DNA from: Ptiloglossa arizonensis
Lineage: Eukaryota; Arthropoda; Insecta; Hymenoptera; Colletidae
Reading direction: 5' to 3'
DNA: 64,000 bases
NCBI RefSeq assembly: GCF_051014685.1
Contig: NC_135055.1
Location: forward strand, 22,341,501 to 22,405,500
Below the pieces are notes generated by a model. That model did not search any database. It saw only the letters and a list, made by a program, of their open reading frames with translations, and had not been told where the DNA came from. Of this stretch, positions 26,998 through 42,100 are shown piece by piece (position 1 is the stretch's first letter; each line of letters opens with the position of its first letter). The position numbers were made by a program, and so were the translations under genes.

Positions 26998-29900
26998 TTC
27001 GCTCCGCTCGTCGAATCGAGGAATTTTCGAAGAGCCGTGTAATTTCCCGTTCAAAGTGTTATTTACCGCGACGGATTATTACCTGCAAACACTCATTAGC
27101 CGGGTAATACATTGTAGTATTTGCGTTTCTCGTTTTCCGAGCATTGAACGCGGCGCAACAATTTACGCGCCGATGGAAAACTTGCCAGGGAAACGAATTA
27201 CGAATAATACAGAGGCTCGCCGGTACGGTGCAAAGATCCAACGAGAGGTGATTTCCATCGAAACGGCAAAGTAATTTCGGAAACCGAGCGCAACGGTCTC
27301 TTTCCCCTTGGCGGTGAAAATCACTCGCGCGACACGATCCGCGGCCGGTTGTTCGCTGGCTCGTTTTCCCCTCGCACTCGACCGAGCGGAACGACGTTCT
27401 CGCGAGTTTCTCGGGGTGGTTGCGGGGTCGTTTCCGACTATTCTTTCCCACCCCTTGGACGAGCACTGGCCTCGATGTTCGGTTTTCTTCCCGGGGCGAC
27501 GAGCGTCCAACTTTTGGACGCCGCGGGAGGCGACGCGACGACAACTACTCGCCCAACGACCGGGTCTTTCGCGCTCGACTTAGACGGAGACGCGAGAAGT
27601 TTGCATTTTTACGAGACGTTCCCTCTCCGCCCGCGGTTCGTTCCTCCTCTTGCAGCGTTCGTTGGACGCGCTGGATGCTACGCGCTCCGGCCGTGGTCGC
27701 GTTTTGTTCGGCGCATCGTCGTGGAATTCCTGCGCGACAATTTATACGAAAAGTATTTTTCTCCCGTTCCGTGGCTCCGGCCGCAGGCAGGACCGAGCCG
27801 CGGTGCCGGACCAGCGTACGCGCGGGTGTACGAGCGGGAATCGTCGCCGCGGACGCGCCAAGAAAACGAGATTCGAACACGGACCCGCAGTTTCCGGACA
27901 CCCGCCCGTTGGAAATTCACGGAACCGTGTTCCCGATGTGTTTCGGGCTCGTTAAAGCGACGTGCCGGGAACGAGCAGCGCGCACGGACCTCGGTACACC
28001 CTCGTAAAAATAACTCACCGCCCGGCGCGAAAAAGGAGGCGCGACTCGAGCGATGCTCGGTCCGCGACCTTCCTCGAAAAACCAATGGACGATTCTTCGA
28101 GACCTTTTCCCGCGATCTCGCGTCGCCGAGATCGCTACGCGAGCACGAGTTATCGCTTTTTAAACGCGAGCCGATTAACCGCCGATCGAAACCTTTCCGA
28201 CCACTATCGAGACCGAAACGACCCAAGAACGCGACGTAAGTTTATTTACCGTTTGCCCGCGCTGCCGTTACGATCGTTCCCCTCGATTCTCAATTACGAG
28301 GGACTCCGTGTTCGATACGATCGATCGCGGATACATCGGACGGAGACCAGCTTTTACAGCGGGGATTAAACTTTACAATCGATGTCGTAACGACTTTTTC
28401 TCTAGCCCTTACTTCGTTCGCGTGCACGCGCAATAAAGACATTTAATAATAACAACGTACCCGAATAATTTCGCGTTTAACGACCCGATACCCTTTCGTT
28501 GGAAATTGGAGACAATTTATTCATTTTACGACGGATACGCCCGGCGTCGAACAATACGCGCAACGATAACATTGATTTCGCCGAACCCCCGACTTGGCGG
28601 TATTGCAATAACAACAATAACGGCCAAATATACACCGGATTGTTTCCAGATTTGGAAAAGTAACGCTTCGGCGTTACCGTGGAACGAGCCGTGTTCCCTC
28701 CTCTCCCGTTGGAAAAAAAAAACCATCGACAAGATCGCGGGCAATTTCCATTAATCTTCGAGTTTGCCCCGAAATCCAGGGACCGGGATAGGTTCCGCGC
28801 GGACCGGCGCGGCGTAATTTTCGCCCGGCGCGCGTCATTCGACGTCGATCCAAGCCGGCCGTTGTAACATCGATGGAGGAGGGAAGGGGGCCAGAATAAT
28901 TTCGGGGCTCGTGCTCGCCCTCTCGCGGTCACTTTCTCGTTTGAAACACGAATAGGAACGGATACCGGTCCGCGATACGCGCCCGATCGGTCCCGACCGC
29001 GGATCGCCGATGAATTTCGATGCAAATGCGGGAAATCTCTAGTTAAATGGGATTAATAATTTATTACCGCGCGACCATTTCGAATTTTAAGAAGCGTCCC
29101 CCGGCCCCCGGGCCCTTTTTATTATTCACCGCGCATTGCTTTTATCGTGTGCACGGTACATTACCCGGCTGCCCACCCCGCGTAACCCTCCTCCACCACC
29201 TCCTCCTCCTCTTCGCGTACCGTATCGCTATCCAACGGGCTCGTTACGCCCCCTCCCGCCCCGTTCGACCATCTGTGATTGGCGAATCCGAGGAAGTCGT
29301 ACTGGCACGTTTCCACGGAAACTTTTCTCCACGGCGCGACCGATCCGTCTAATTGATTAAACCCTTCTCACCGGCGGTGCGGGGGATTCCGAAATATTTG
29401 ATATCGAGGCAAATTGAAATTCCTTCGTAGCAGCTTTTTGCATTCCCCCGACACCACGGTGGAACGACCGTGTCCCTCGCAAATTCGATCCAGAGTCCCG
29501 CTATCCGTTCACCGAAATGGCCGCCGAAGAATCGAGCCAAACGAATCCAATTACCTTCGAAAAGTGTACGGTAATGTCCCCGGTATCGATAACATTTGCC
29601 GATCGCGATACGCGATACGCGATCGGGAGTCGTTCCCGCTGTTTGTGTTTGTCGAACTCGCGCGGGCGACAGCTGCGAAAACAAAACCCTGTTGGCCGTA
29701 TTCGTAATCGGCCGTCCAGATTTTCCAACATTTACGCGAGACGCGCGAGCAACGTTTCTCCGTGTCGGCGATATTTTCCAAAATATTCACCCCGCCGAGG
29801 TACGCGCAAATCCCCCGAACGAAATTCCGCGAATTTGAATTTCTCTCGTGCCAATTATCTCCTTCGAAGCGGGTACGCGGATGCGGAAACGAAATCCGAT

Positions 29901-32900
29901 CGACCGTGCGCGCAACGGCCGGTCTAAATATTCGAACATCGCGCCACCTTTCTCGACACGGATCGCGTTTTCACGGTTTCGCGTCTCGAACCGATTATTA
30001 TTCTTTTCGCGGCCGGCTGCGCTCGAAATCGAACGAACGCGGAGAGATCGACGGAATCCGCGTCGCGGTTCCGCGGTAGCGGTCGAACAGGAGGCGATAA
30101 GATCGTCCGCGGTGGGATTCACGGGCGTCCGAGCTACGAGATAGCCTTTCGAATCGTAACTTTAAATTGGCCGGCAGAGCGATATCGGTGGCTTTCGCTA
30201 ACGGCATCGCGGAGAGCTTTCGTCGCGGCGCATCTTCGTTTTCTTCCTTTCCGTGGTTCGTTCGACGTTATTACTTCGGGCCGTACGGCGAAACTTTCGT
30301 CCCCCTTCGTAACTAGTTGCAACGCCCGGACCGGCTCTCGTTTTACAGGGAAATTATACCAAAGTGTACCGACCCCTCGCGAATCCGGCCCCCGTGCGCG
30401 TACGCTTCCTCCTCGATTCGATCGTTTATCGGAGGCCGCACGGGAACGGCCGCGGTATCGAGGAAATTTTCAGGGAATTCGAAGCGAAGCAACTTTTCCA
30501 CCGAGTTCTTAAAACGCGGCCGGAACATCGTTCGCGAAACTCGCGTTCGTTCGGTAGCGATACTCGAGGCGAACGCAACGGTTGTTAATTTGCAACCGCG
30601 TGTACCGTAGCCGGGTATCGAGTCGGTATACGGAATGCAATTAGTTTCACAACGGGACCGTAATATCGTTCGCACGATCGGGAGTAGGTGACCGCTTCCT
30701 CCCCGTTTGCGCTCGAGTCCTCTTTACGTTTTTCTTGCCCGAGTTTTCGCGACGTTTCGTCCATCGTCCGCGACGAAACGTCCGAGACATCCGTGTTCGG
30801 CGTAACGGATACTCTCCGGCCGGAAAATTGGATCCACGAGACGAGGCAGGATCGCGGGTCTCGCGAGGGCCGATATCCACGTAACGGGTGTTTAACAACG
30901 TACTTATCGGGGCCGCTGTTGCCCCGTAAAGGCAACGAGACTCGTTAAAACCGAGGTAAACGAAAATTGTTCGCCGCGTCTCGGGGCTTTTTATCGCGCG
31001 TGACGTGGCCCGTCGTCGCTCGTTACATATGTTGGGCACCCGGTATCACGTGCCCGGGAACATTAAATCCGGGCGCAATTTACGTTTCGCAAACGTCCAG
31101 ATAAAAACGCGAACCGGTCGGACGGGGCCGAGACACGCGTAAACTCGCGGCGCTCGTCACCCCCGTGGCACACCGCGCGACGATTCCCGCCCTCTTCGCT
31201 TCCTCCGGAGATACGCGAGCGTATCGGAGATTCGAATATCGCGAAACGACCAAAGAGACGATCGAGACGCCGGCTGCACCGTAACTCGTTACCGTGATTC
31301 AATTTATCCCCGCGTTCGTTCGTACTTAGCCGGCAATTAGTCGTGCCGGATGATTCATCGTTATTTAGTCGGCAACTCTGAGATTTATCGTCTTATTTCC
31401 AGCCGCGTCACGGGCGCGAGTTGAAATTATTATCGCGGAGCTGGACGCTCGCAACGCGCTCCGCCAAAGTGGAAACGAAGGGTTGGGGAGTACGGCTCGT
31501 GGAAAAATCGCGACTCGAAAAGGAACCGAGCCCGTTCAACGAACGTCAAACATTTTCGAGCTCTGGTCGTTCCCTCGAAATTCAACGAACGGGCCCGAGT
31601 CCGTGATTTCGTCCGTTCCAGCCACCCCACGGTGGGCGTAATTCCTCGCGAACGAGCGTAAATTACTCGCGGAGCTTCGTTCCGTGGACGCGAGACCGCC
31701 GCCGCGACCGAACCGACGAAACAAGACCACCGAGGTACCCGGAATTTTTATTTCACCGCCCTGTTTTCGAGACGGAGTATTTTTCCGCGCGCATCTGTCG
31801 CGTGTCTCCCGTGTCCGCGAGCTAGGAAAAATTCCAAATTCCGCGCGGCTCGAGGAAACCACGGACTTCCTTCCGGTGTCTCCGTGCAGCGATCGAGGAT
31901 ATCGCGAACGCGCGGTAGCTTACGTTCGGGGATCCTCGGACCGGATTTCCCTGCGTCGCGTCGACGTACTTCCCCGTTGCTGTTTTTCAAGATCGAGTAT
32001 TACTCGGCCTGAGCCTCGAGCTGGAAAAATTCCACGCGAGACGCGAGCTTTCCTCGAGTTGCGTCGACGCGATTGAAATCGGACCGGGTTGTTTTTTCAG
32101 GGTCGACGAAGGGGAACCGTTCGCGGAACAAACGTCGACGACAATCGCGGATCGCGATAATGGGACAATGGAGAGAGCCAGGGCCGCAGAGACTCGGCCG
32201 CGCTATCGACCGCGGTTTCTGGAACGACGGAAAAGAGCCGCGCCACGCCGCGACGAACGCCTGCACTCGGCCTCCCTATCTATTATGCGCTCGTGCACTC
32301 GTAATTACGCGCCTCGTTTCTCGAGGATCGCAAAGAATTCGCCGTAACGGCTGTCCGCAGCTGCGCGGGACTTTCTTTCGCGGCGAGGACCGCGACTCGC
32401 TCGAGATAATAAACGTTCCGTGACGTCCTCGTCCTAGTCCTCCAAGAGCCGAAGTACTCGCTCCGGGACGCGAAATTATCTCGCCGCGAGTCGACCAAGA
32501 GGCGTTCGATTAGCCGGGAAACGATACGAATCGAAACACGGGAGACGCGGGGAATCGTTTGCGGTATCTTCCGAGGAACATCCGGGACACAGTCGTTTGG
32601 GTTTTTCCACTCGGTGTCGTTACGCCGCGACGACTCCCGGATCTCGTAACCCCGAACGGTTCCGAGAATCCGTTAACGGTTTTCGTTAACGTCTCTCGTC
32701 GAATCGACGACGCTCCTCCTCGATCGTTGAATATGCAAGACGGTGTTCGCGAGGAACGAGCAATTTGCCACAGAGTCCGGATCGAGCCGGCCTAGCGATC
32801 GAGCATCCCGATCGATTCCGCGGAACGCCGTAAGAATCGATCGAAAGCTTCCCGTCGACGTTTTCGATCGTCTCGCAGGAGCGTCGATCGTTACCGAGAA

Positions 32901-33396
32901 CACTCGACGACTCGGCGTTAATCCCGCGGGAGCACGACCGTGGAACTTTCGCGAAAACCGTCGAGCGGCTAACAGAGAATTAATAACCGGAAAGTTTTCG
33001 TCCCTGTTTCGTTTACTCCCGCGTCGATGTGTATCGACACGCCACGGCACGGAACGGTGCGTGACGCTCGTCGATTTCGTTGATCGACCGAACCCTCCGG
33101 TTCCTTCCCACCCTTACGATCGTTCGATAAAAAGAAACGAGACGGGGAGGGGGCGAGAATCATTATCGCTGTTCGTCTTCTGTTTGCGTTCTCCCCCTCG
33201 TGTCGAGTGCGTCCCTTTCTCGGGAAATTCGACATTATTACGGAGGGACTTTGATCGAGTTGCGTGGAAGGGAAACCGAGTATCGAGAGGGCCGAGGGGA
33301 GGCATCGACGATTAATTCGCGACTCGATCGCGTTTAATTGTTTCCGCGCGAGTCGCCGTCGTTAATTTGCCACGCCTTGGTTTACGACGATGAAAC

Positions 33397-33425
33397 CTCT
33401 CCCCCTCTCCCTCTCTCTCTCTCTA
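33397..33425. repeat. CT microsatellite
   Basis: A CT-rich run ending in perfect CT repeats. Confidence 0.85.
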
Positions 33426-34484
33426 TTTTCGAAGAGACGCGAGTCGAGAAATAAAACGTACTTGGACGCCTCTCGAGAAAGCGACCTCGAAAGTTTCCCG
33501 AACTCGAAATCCGAGACCCTTTGTACGCGGCGGTGTTCGGAAACCGATGCCGAGAGGGCAAACGGCAAAGAAGCGCGGCGAACGCGTTTCTTGCAAAATT
33601 GGAGTAACGCGTCGCGGGACACGATGCAGAGAACGGTACAATAAGATTCGACCGTGCGAATTCGCGGTTTCGCAGCGCAGAGATGTTCTCCGAGAATCGT
33701 GGTTGGCCCCTCGAGAACGGACGACTCGGCGCTGGGCGAGGAAGACGCGGCCAAGATTCTCGGTCGCGCGGGCCATCGACTGCTCTTTTCGTTCGAAAAA
33801 ATAGAGCGGCTGCAGCTCCGTTTTGTGTGTCGTTTTAATAACAGAGGGTCGCTTTGTGCAGCGCTGTTTGAGTGGCTAATTAGGTGCTCGCAACCCTCCG
33901 AGCGACGCACAATGCCGCTCGAGGTAATTTCGCGGCCCCTCTTACTTTCCATCTTCACCGTCCCCGCTCTTCCTCCCTCGATCTTCCCCCTCTCCGTGCT
34001 ACACAGGGCACGTGTTGCACGTATATCCCCCGCGCCTCCTGCACGCGCGTACACCCTCCAATCTCCATTCCAGTCGTCCCGGCGTACCCCATTTCGCGAA
34101 CCCCGACTCGGACCTAACTTTCGCCCGGATTCCATCCCCGTTCCATCCTACCCCCGTCCCATCCTGTCCCGTTTCGTAATTTCGCCAGGAACGCGGCCGG
34201 TCTTCCGCCGGCGTACCTCTCCCCCGCGTCGCTCTCCCGTTACCCCGTAAATTCGTCGAGAGCTCGTCAAATCCCTACGAAACTCCTTTCTCTCTCCCCA
34301 CCGGTTCGAGGAACCCTCGCGACCGATCCTCCGTAGAGCTTAAGGCCGCGAAATTCACTTTTTCCGCTGTTCGCCGCCTTCTGCCGTCTGATTGGCGACC
34401 AGAGCCCCGAGAACGGGACGCGCGATGACAGGGGTCGGGAGGAGAAAACTTCCATCGGTCGAGAGCGGGAAAAATAAGGGGAGA

Positions 34485-34579
34485 TTTCTTTTCTTCTTTC
34501 CTTTCGTTCCTTTCCTTTTCTCTCCCTTCGTCTGTTTTTTCTCTTTTTCCTTTTCTTTTTTCTTCTTCTTTTTCTTTTC
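34485..34579. repeat. Long polypyrimidine tract
   Basis: About 95 bases almost entirely C and T on the plus strand, with only a few G. It is a candidate for triplex formation, and resembles a strong acceptor tract but no exon follows. Confidence 0.85.
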
Positions 34580-36846
34580 GTTGCTTTCGCGACGACTACG
34601 AGCGGTTGCCAAGCGCTCTGAATGGGTAAAACCGAACGTCGCGACTCGCGTCTCGAACGCTTCGAGGGTTACCCGGGGGAGAAGGCCACCGAAGCGGGGA
34701 GTCGGCGTGCTCGTGGCGTAATAGAGTCGATAACGTTACGGACCGACGGCTTCCTTTTTTACGCCGTTCGATAGAATTTTCAGATCCCGGCCACATCCAC
34801 GTCGGGACTGCGCAAACGGCCGAATCGCGAACAGGGGTCGCGCAATGTGTCCCGGAGTTGGGTCTCGTTTGTTTCGCGAGAATATTTTCCTTCGATCGGA
34901 CAAGATTCGACGGTACGATCGATGGATAACGGTTGCATCGGGGAGCAGTTGATCGAAAATTCGCAATGGAATCCCGTTGGAACGTTTCGTAGAATTTTTT
35001 ACCAATCGCCGCGATCGGAATAATCGGGAGAAAAAGTATCGCGGGGAATTCTCCCTTTTAGCGTTTCCGAATCGTTAATTCCGCTTACAGTTCGACTCGC
35101 TAATTTCCTTTCGCGGTCCGATTCGCCGTTACAGACGGCCTTAACTTTTGCGCCGCGAGTTTCGCGAAATTGTAAGATATCGCTGGATTTTACGAGGTTG
35201 CTGCCGTTGATTGAATTGAAGCGGAACGGCGCGCAATACCGCGGAGGATCGAATCGAACGGAACCGAGGCGTTTTTCGTTTCATAGTCGTTGGGAGCGAA
35301 AGAGCGACGTCTACGCGATGAAAAAGTACTCGGCGGGAAGTCGATCAACCACGGAAACAATGCCGACCGTTTCGGGAAACGTATTCGCGATTTTCTCGTT
35401 CGACTCGAGCGGGAAGAAGCGCGGCGCGTTCAACGAACAGACGGACCGTTAGCCGGGATTCTCGTTCGAACGCAAATGGATGTTCGTGCGATCGAACGTT
35501 CACGGATTTCCAATCCCGTGGAAACGTCTCGAGCGACGATTCCATCGACGTGAATCGCCGATACGGCGTAAACGTGTACACGAATTTCCGTACGTTATCG
35601 AAATATCGTCGTTCCGAGGGTCTCCTCGTTCGTCGCGGTGTCGAGAAACGGGCCGCGAACGAGCGAACCGTCTTATCGCTGAGCGATAACCGAAGGGGAG
35701 ACCTCGAGACCTTCCCTCGAATCGAACCTACATTTCTTACGTCTATACGGAATACGTTTCCTAAATACGAATCCGTCGATCACGGCGAGAACACCGAGAC
35801 GCTAATTCCCGAACCGTAAATACCGAGAATCGTATTCCGCGTGTAAAAGTATCTCCGGGGCGATACTCTTTGTACTGCTCTACGAACGAAACCGCGTACG
35901 GGCACGCGAAAAAACGCGCAACGTTTTCCTCTCGTACCGGTCGAAGAACGAAGGCCTTTCCCGTCGAACGAGAACCGGAATCGATCGGTGTGTATTTCGG
36001 TACGAAGGAATAAATACTCGCGCGTGGAACCGTTCGATCGGAGAAACGTCGGGAATAAATCACGGCTCGGTATTTTTATTCGTCATCCGTTGCTCGAACA
36101 AAGTGTCGTTGGCCAATGTCTGGGCTCGCGCAACTGGGTCGCAGCTGGGTAACGGGCTGCGCGTCGATCGGGTCGCGAAACCCGTACGAGATGTCGGGGA
36201 GAACGTCGTGGCGCGTTATACCGGTCCTCGGTGAGTCCCTAATGCCTTCGCGGACCCGGCTAAAAACCCACGGAGAAGCTTTTAAATTACAAGCCAACGG
36301 CCTTGCCCCACTCCCGTTCTCCGCCTCGAACTGCGATCCGCCTAACCCGCTCAGCCCCGACGGTCTGCGGGTTTTTGTGTGCAATTTTAATTTTAACGCG
36401 AGCCATTCCCCGGCAGCTCGCCCGCCGCCGTACCCGGCGCACTTTAATCTTCCAGAGGAACGTCCATTGTACCGTCACCGTCACCCCCCGCACCGTCTCC
36501 CTGTCCCTTCGTTTCTCCTCCTTCTGTCCTCCTTCGTTTCGTCACAGTTTTCCGCGCGGACTCGCGGGAAAAAAAAAAAAAAGAAAAAACGCAGCACGGA
36601 CGGGGTAGGGAACCGAGCCACGGGAACGAGTCGCACGGGCACGCCACTCGCTCGAATTAAGCACTTTTGCTTTTACATCGGCGGCCCTTTGTCGCGCGGT
36701 GTCGTCGACGACGGTTCGTTCGGGTTTGCCGAAACCCGCGCCGTTTGTCCTTCCTCGGTGCCCGCAAACGAGGGAAGGGAACCCGTGCAGGAGTCTTTTC
36801 AGAGCGACGCGTTCAAAGCCCGAGTCGAAGCTTCGTTAGCGACTCG

Positions 36847-36876
36847 TCGTCTTCTTCTTCCTCTTCTTCTTCGTCC
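36847..36876. repeat. CTT trinucleotide repeat
   Basis: An interrupted run of CTT within CpG-rich sequence. Confidence 0.85.
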
Positions 36877-36905
36877 GATTACTTCTCCGACGTCGCCGTT
36901 ACCTG

Positions 36906-36944
36906 GCCTCGTTTTCGCCTCGTTTTCGCCTCGTTTTCGCCTCG
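36906..36944. repeat. GCCTCGTTTTC 11-mer array
   Basis: Three and a half perfect copies of an eleven-base unit. Confidence 0.9.
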
Positions 36945-37973
36945 GCCTCCATCGCGGGTTCGAGGACGGCTCGCGAGCATCCGTGACGCGGGTGTTTTTA
37001 AGCAATGAAATTCTCCCTCGCAGCCGACCGAGGACGCTTATTACGAGTCCCCTTTTGTCGCGGTTCTGCTCGAATTCAATGGAACGCAATGGGAATAAAA
37101 CGACCTTCGTTCGAACGGACGAGTCCACCGACGAGCTCGGAGGGTAAGGTCGTTCCGTGGCGCGTCTCTTTCCCGCGCGTTGCTCCATTCGCTCGCGGAG
37201 ATCTCGTATTTGCGTCGCGTCGATGCGCGAGGAACGATCGAGCGCAAGGTCGATGCGTCGCGGTAGATTTTCGTGGATTTATCGAGCCGTGGGTCCGATC
37301 AAGACCGAGGTTAATTCGACCGTCAGCCGGTCGCAGGCGGCGAAAAACTCGCAGCCTCGTCCACTATCGCCTCCACCCGACGCAACTCCGTCCTTACCTA
37401 TCGGGCGACGAAAAATCCCCAAAGTTCGCGCCATGTGGCGTCGAAAGTCCACGGCAGCCGGCACCGGTACGGGTGAGAGAAGAAAAAAAAACAGGAAAGT
37501 AGCCGACCGGGAACCCGTCTTGCGGATTAGTTCGGCCGTTGGAACGACGCAAAAATAATCGCACCGTTGCCGTAGGATATTTTCCGCGGCCATAAAACTA
37601 TAATTTCGTTCCCGGTATACCCCGTGGCGTTCCCTCCCTCTTCGAACTGAAAACAATTCCGGGCCGATTCAATTTCCTTCTCGTGCAATTGAAGCAACGG
37701 TAGAGGAAGATAAAAATCATCCCGGGAGCCGTAGCGGAGAATTTAATTTCGCGGGAACGATGTTCAAAGTATCGCGATACTTAGGAATGTGACCCGGTCA
37801 GGTGTTCGGACCGAGTCCGGATAGGAATCTCTCGAATCGGGAAACGAAATCATTGTTCGCGAACTGTGACGCTGCGCGACGTTCCCCGTTTCGTAGCTCG
37901 ATTTTGAACGGTGGTCCGGAAGAAACGATATCTGGGTCGCGATAGTCCGGGAGACGATGACGATCGATCGAGA

Positions 37974-37992
37974 GGTCGGTCGGTCGGTCGGT
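37974..37992. repeat. GGTC tetramer repeat
   Basis: Nearly five perfect copies. Confidence 0.9.
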
Positions 37993-39077
37993 GAGCAAAA
38001 AGCAATCGCTTTCGAAAGATTCCGGTGCACCGAGCCCTTCGCTCCGCGACGCGCAGCACGAACGAGAACGATACCTTGCGGAAAAATCGACGAATCGCCC
38101 GGGACGATGTATCTCGAAACGATCGAGCGCGAGTCGACCGACGGGTCCGTTCGTCCCTCGTTATTTCCACTCGTATCGGTGTTCGCGAACCTCGCGATGT
38201 TGCACCGCAATCCGTCGAACTAGCCGCCTTCCGACTAGTTAGAGCCGCTGGAAACGGACGATACCGCGGTCGTTGCTCGCGAACCCCACCGCAAGTGGAA
38301 ACAACGCGCATCGGTCGGACGCGCGAGCAAAGTCGTGTCAAATTGCTCGGCGAATCTTCGAAATCGATCCTCCCGATGACAAAGTCTCGCGCGAACGAAC
38401 CTCGTCTCGCGTTTCTTTCCATCGTTCCGATCCCGTGGGCGTCTGGTAACTCGAGAACGATCGAACGTAGGGATCGACGTTGAAAAGCAAATTTTCGAGG
38501 AATACGTACCAGAGCGAGCGCGATTCCCAAGAAAATCGTATTCCCTCGTACACTCCACCGGACCGTGCATTTTCCTTGTTCGAACCTCCTTGCGCCGCCC
38601 ACGGAATCCAGGGGAGGACCTCTCGAAAAACTGGGATTCGTTATTGATTTCTCGTCGGACGAGAAGCGGTCGAACGAGCGAAGAGATCGTCGAACGACCC
38701 ATCGAGGCGGAACGCGCGTGGTCCGAACCGCGCGAAAATGGACGCTCGATGGACGAGGGGAGACGGTGGAGCGGGTCGGGGGGAACCGAGGTTACCCCGG
38801 ACTCGGAGAAATTTAGTTCCCGAAACGAGGGTCTAATCGTTGCCGCGATATCTCTCGAGACTTTACGATGCCGTTCGCGTGCGCGCACACACGAACGACC
38901 GCGCACACCGAGACGCTCGCTCGCTGGAGAAGGTTCCGAGCGGGCCACCGAAGGAGAGGACCGCGCGCCGAGGACGCGCGCACCGACCACTCGAGACAGT
39001 GTGGGTGCGCGAGGGTAAAACATCACCGGGAAGATTACACCGGAGTTTCGCCAGTTTCCGATGTTTTATCGCGATGA

Positions 39078-39101
39078 CCCCCCCATCCCCCCCCCCCCCC
39101 C
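39078..39101. repeat. C-homopolymer (C7, AT, C15)
   Basis: Long C-run; the minus strand is a G-run with potential for G-quadruplex structure. Confidence 0.9.
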
Positions 39102-42100
39102 GTTCGCCTCGCCGGAGGACGCAGAGGCTGGTCGGCGGCCGTTGGCGCGGAAAATCGGACGAAACTTCGGAATAATACGCCAAGGAAGCTCCCCTCGTCC
39201 CTCTCGAACAGACCGAAGAAGAAAACGGTTATCGGGGATCCGTGATTCTCGTCCGGGGACGCGTTCCCACTCGTGGAATCTCATACCCGTCGAGTCGTCG
39301 ACAAGATGGAACTTTCCAACGCGACGAAGGCGCCGAGTACGTTCCTTCGACGATCGCTGGCCCCGCGTATCTTTCTACCGTGCGCGCGAGCACGCGAGCG
39401 TACGCTATTGGATCCTCGTCGATCTTTCGCGCCGTTACGGCATCGAGGGCTCCGTTGAAACTTTCGTCCAAGCACTGTTTGGAAAACTTTAACCCTCCGA
39501 TCTGCATTATATATTTTCTTTCCCGCTCGAAAGAAAGAAACAACCTTCTGCGCGAGAGATTCGCGGAGCGGGAGTTTCTTCGCGATTTTCCTCCCGCGAG
39601 AACGATTCCAAGGTCCCGTATTCTTTAAAGAAATTTCAACCCGGGAACCGAACGACCGAAAGACCGTACCGTTTCACCGAGGATCGTATTTCGATTTTAC
39701 AAAACGATCGACACCCGACACGGGTCGCGCGGCTACGAAGTTTCGTAAAAATTGACGCGCGACGTTTCACGCGGAATGCACGGTAACGTCGACACGGATG
39801 GAGGCGTTCGAGCGCGAGCCCCGTCCTTTTGGAAACAATTGGAAAATTTACGCGCCAACGCTTTCGATCCCGACCTCGCGACGTAACGCGTCGATCGATC
39901 AACGTCCGGCGACTTCTTTCCTCCTCCGCGAGATCCATCCGCGATTTTCCACCGTACTACGCGAATTCGCTGGCAAACCGCTCGCGCGGCTGCTCGCGTT
40001 CCTTCCCTCGCCTTCCGGCCGGGGATGATTTACGACCGACGCTGATAATTACTTGGATGCGTTAATTTTCGAGTCTTGATTAAAACGTCCGACCGAATCG
40101 GATAACGGCGGATAAACGGGTTGGAAAAAATTGTCCGCCGGCCGCAGATAACCCGCGAACTTATGCATTCAACGACTAATCTGGATTCCCTTCTGGAATT
40201 TTCCAGCCGGGTCTCGCCTCGCGAGGGCGCGATTCGATGCAAACGAGGCGTCGAGCGTTGTCCAAAAATCGTGGAAAATCGCGAACGAGGCGAGCTCGTT
40301 CCGAGTTTCTGTCCGGGACGTCGCGAACTCTTCGAAATTCCCGCGCTCGCTCGGAACGCTCGGGAACGAAGGACAATTATCCCGAAATCGATCGAACAGA
40401 GTGCGCGTTCGAACGTACGCTGGAAAACGTAATCGAATTTCGACGATTTCGCGAGTGGAATGGGTAACTTCGTTGCAGCCGCCTCTGGAAAAAAATAACG
40501 AGAAGGATTCGTTAATGTAAACTTTAACGAAGCTTCCTCGAGAACGCGACCGATCTCGCGAATACGCGAGTCTCTTGTACCTCGAGTTCGGGGGTGTCGT
40601 CGGTTGGTAAGAAAAAGAACGATCGTAAGTAGAACGCGTACAGTGGTCTCGCGTTCTAACGGTTCCCCGGCTACCGACTACGAACGCTCGAGAAGATTCG
40701 GGGAACGTTTAATAACAATTTGACGATTTAACGAACACCCGGAAAGAGTTCGTCGAGCCGAAGAAAGTTCACCGGGATGCGAAGACCTTTTACTCGGGCC
40801 GGAACTTTTAACTGCTGGCCGACTCGTTGTTTTTCTTTCTCCCCGTTAGCTTTATGACGCGAAACTAGACGCAATAAACATTCTATTGCCCCGGTTCCGT
40901 TATCTTTGCCTTTTTTGCATGGCAACTCGCTGCCGTAAATACTTCCACTTTAATAAAAATTCTAGCCGCCTCGAACGAAAGTTACCCGAACGCGGCGGTA
41001 TTAGTTATCGAGTTTGCTTTCTTGAATTTCAGGCGCTCGGTTTTCCTCCCTGATGTACTCCGTTTTTTTTTTCTTTTTGCCCGTATTCCGCGAATCTCGA
41101 TATCGCGTTAATTTTGCACGCCGGACGATATCCGATGTTCGTCGAAAATGCACCGTACGCGACCAAATATAGAGAATTCGTTACGGTATCCTTTGACCGT
41201 AATTTCCCGCGGGAAAGTGGTATCGTTTTTCACCGGTAAGGTGAAACAAATTTTCCACGTAAGTGGTTAACTGCGCCGCAACGGCGCGTAATTCGATCTT
41301 CTCCGGTGACGTAGTCGCTACTTATCCTTTACGCTTAGTTAGCGAGTTGATTAACAAATTTAATAATTAGCGTTACATTGATGCATTGCGTAGCCGCGTC
41401 CGCTGCATCTTCTCCTATTACGCAGCCGCGATCGATCTTGGTTGCTGTCTGGAGGCAAAACTTGGCAACGCGCGTACGAAACGCGATCTTCGTCGGTCGA
41501 ATATCGCGCGAACGATCGTCCAACGTTTTTCGCTTCTCCGCTTATCCACTCTTTTTACTTGGAATCGGTCTCCGAACGATACGCTCGACGCGCGAACGGT
41601 TGCGATCGAACCGAAAGCTTTTTCAATACCGCGAAATATGGGCCGTATCGCGGGGGCGATAATGCGTATCGCTCGGGGAGGAGAAAAAAAAAAAGTAGAA
41701 TATTTATCGGTAGGAAAATCGATAAAAATTGCTGCACGGTGTTCGCGCTTACGAGGGCGTACCGCGAACGCGACGATATCGTGTCGCGAAACGATGCAAC
41801 GTTACAAAAGTAGATAGGTTTTCGAGGTACGGCGCGCCGGTTCGCGCAGCGCGCGAAATCGATCGATTCTCGACGCGCGACCGATCGAAAGTTGTAAATT
41901 TCGAATCGTTCTCCCGCGAGTTGAAACGTTCGAACAATTTTCGAGCGGTGCGTTGTTTGCGCCGCGCCAACCCGTCGTACCGCCGCGTATTTATCTAATG
42001 TAAATTTAATACGGGCCCCGCCGGTGGCGAATTCGAAATAATTTTCGAAAGTTTCGTCCAGTTGCCGGAGTTTGATCAATTTTCCCTTTCCGCGGATATT

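Noticed and set aside
36116..37147. 343-codon plus-strand open frame
   Set aside because: It runs through an A-rich tract, a CTT repeat and an 11-mer array, has no domain and is Arg/Pro/Ser-rich. It is a chance frame in CpG-rich intron DNA.
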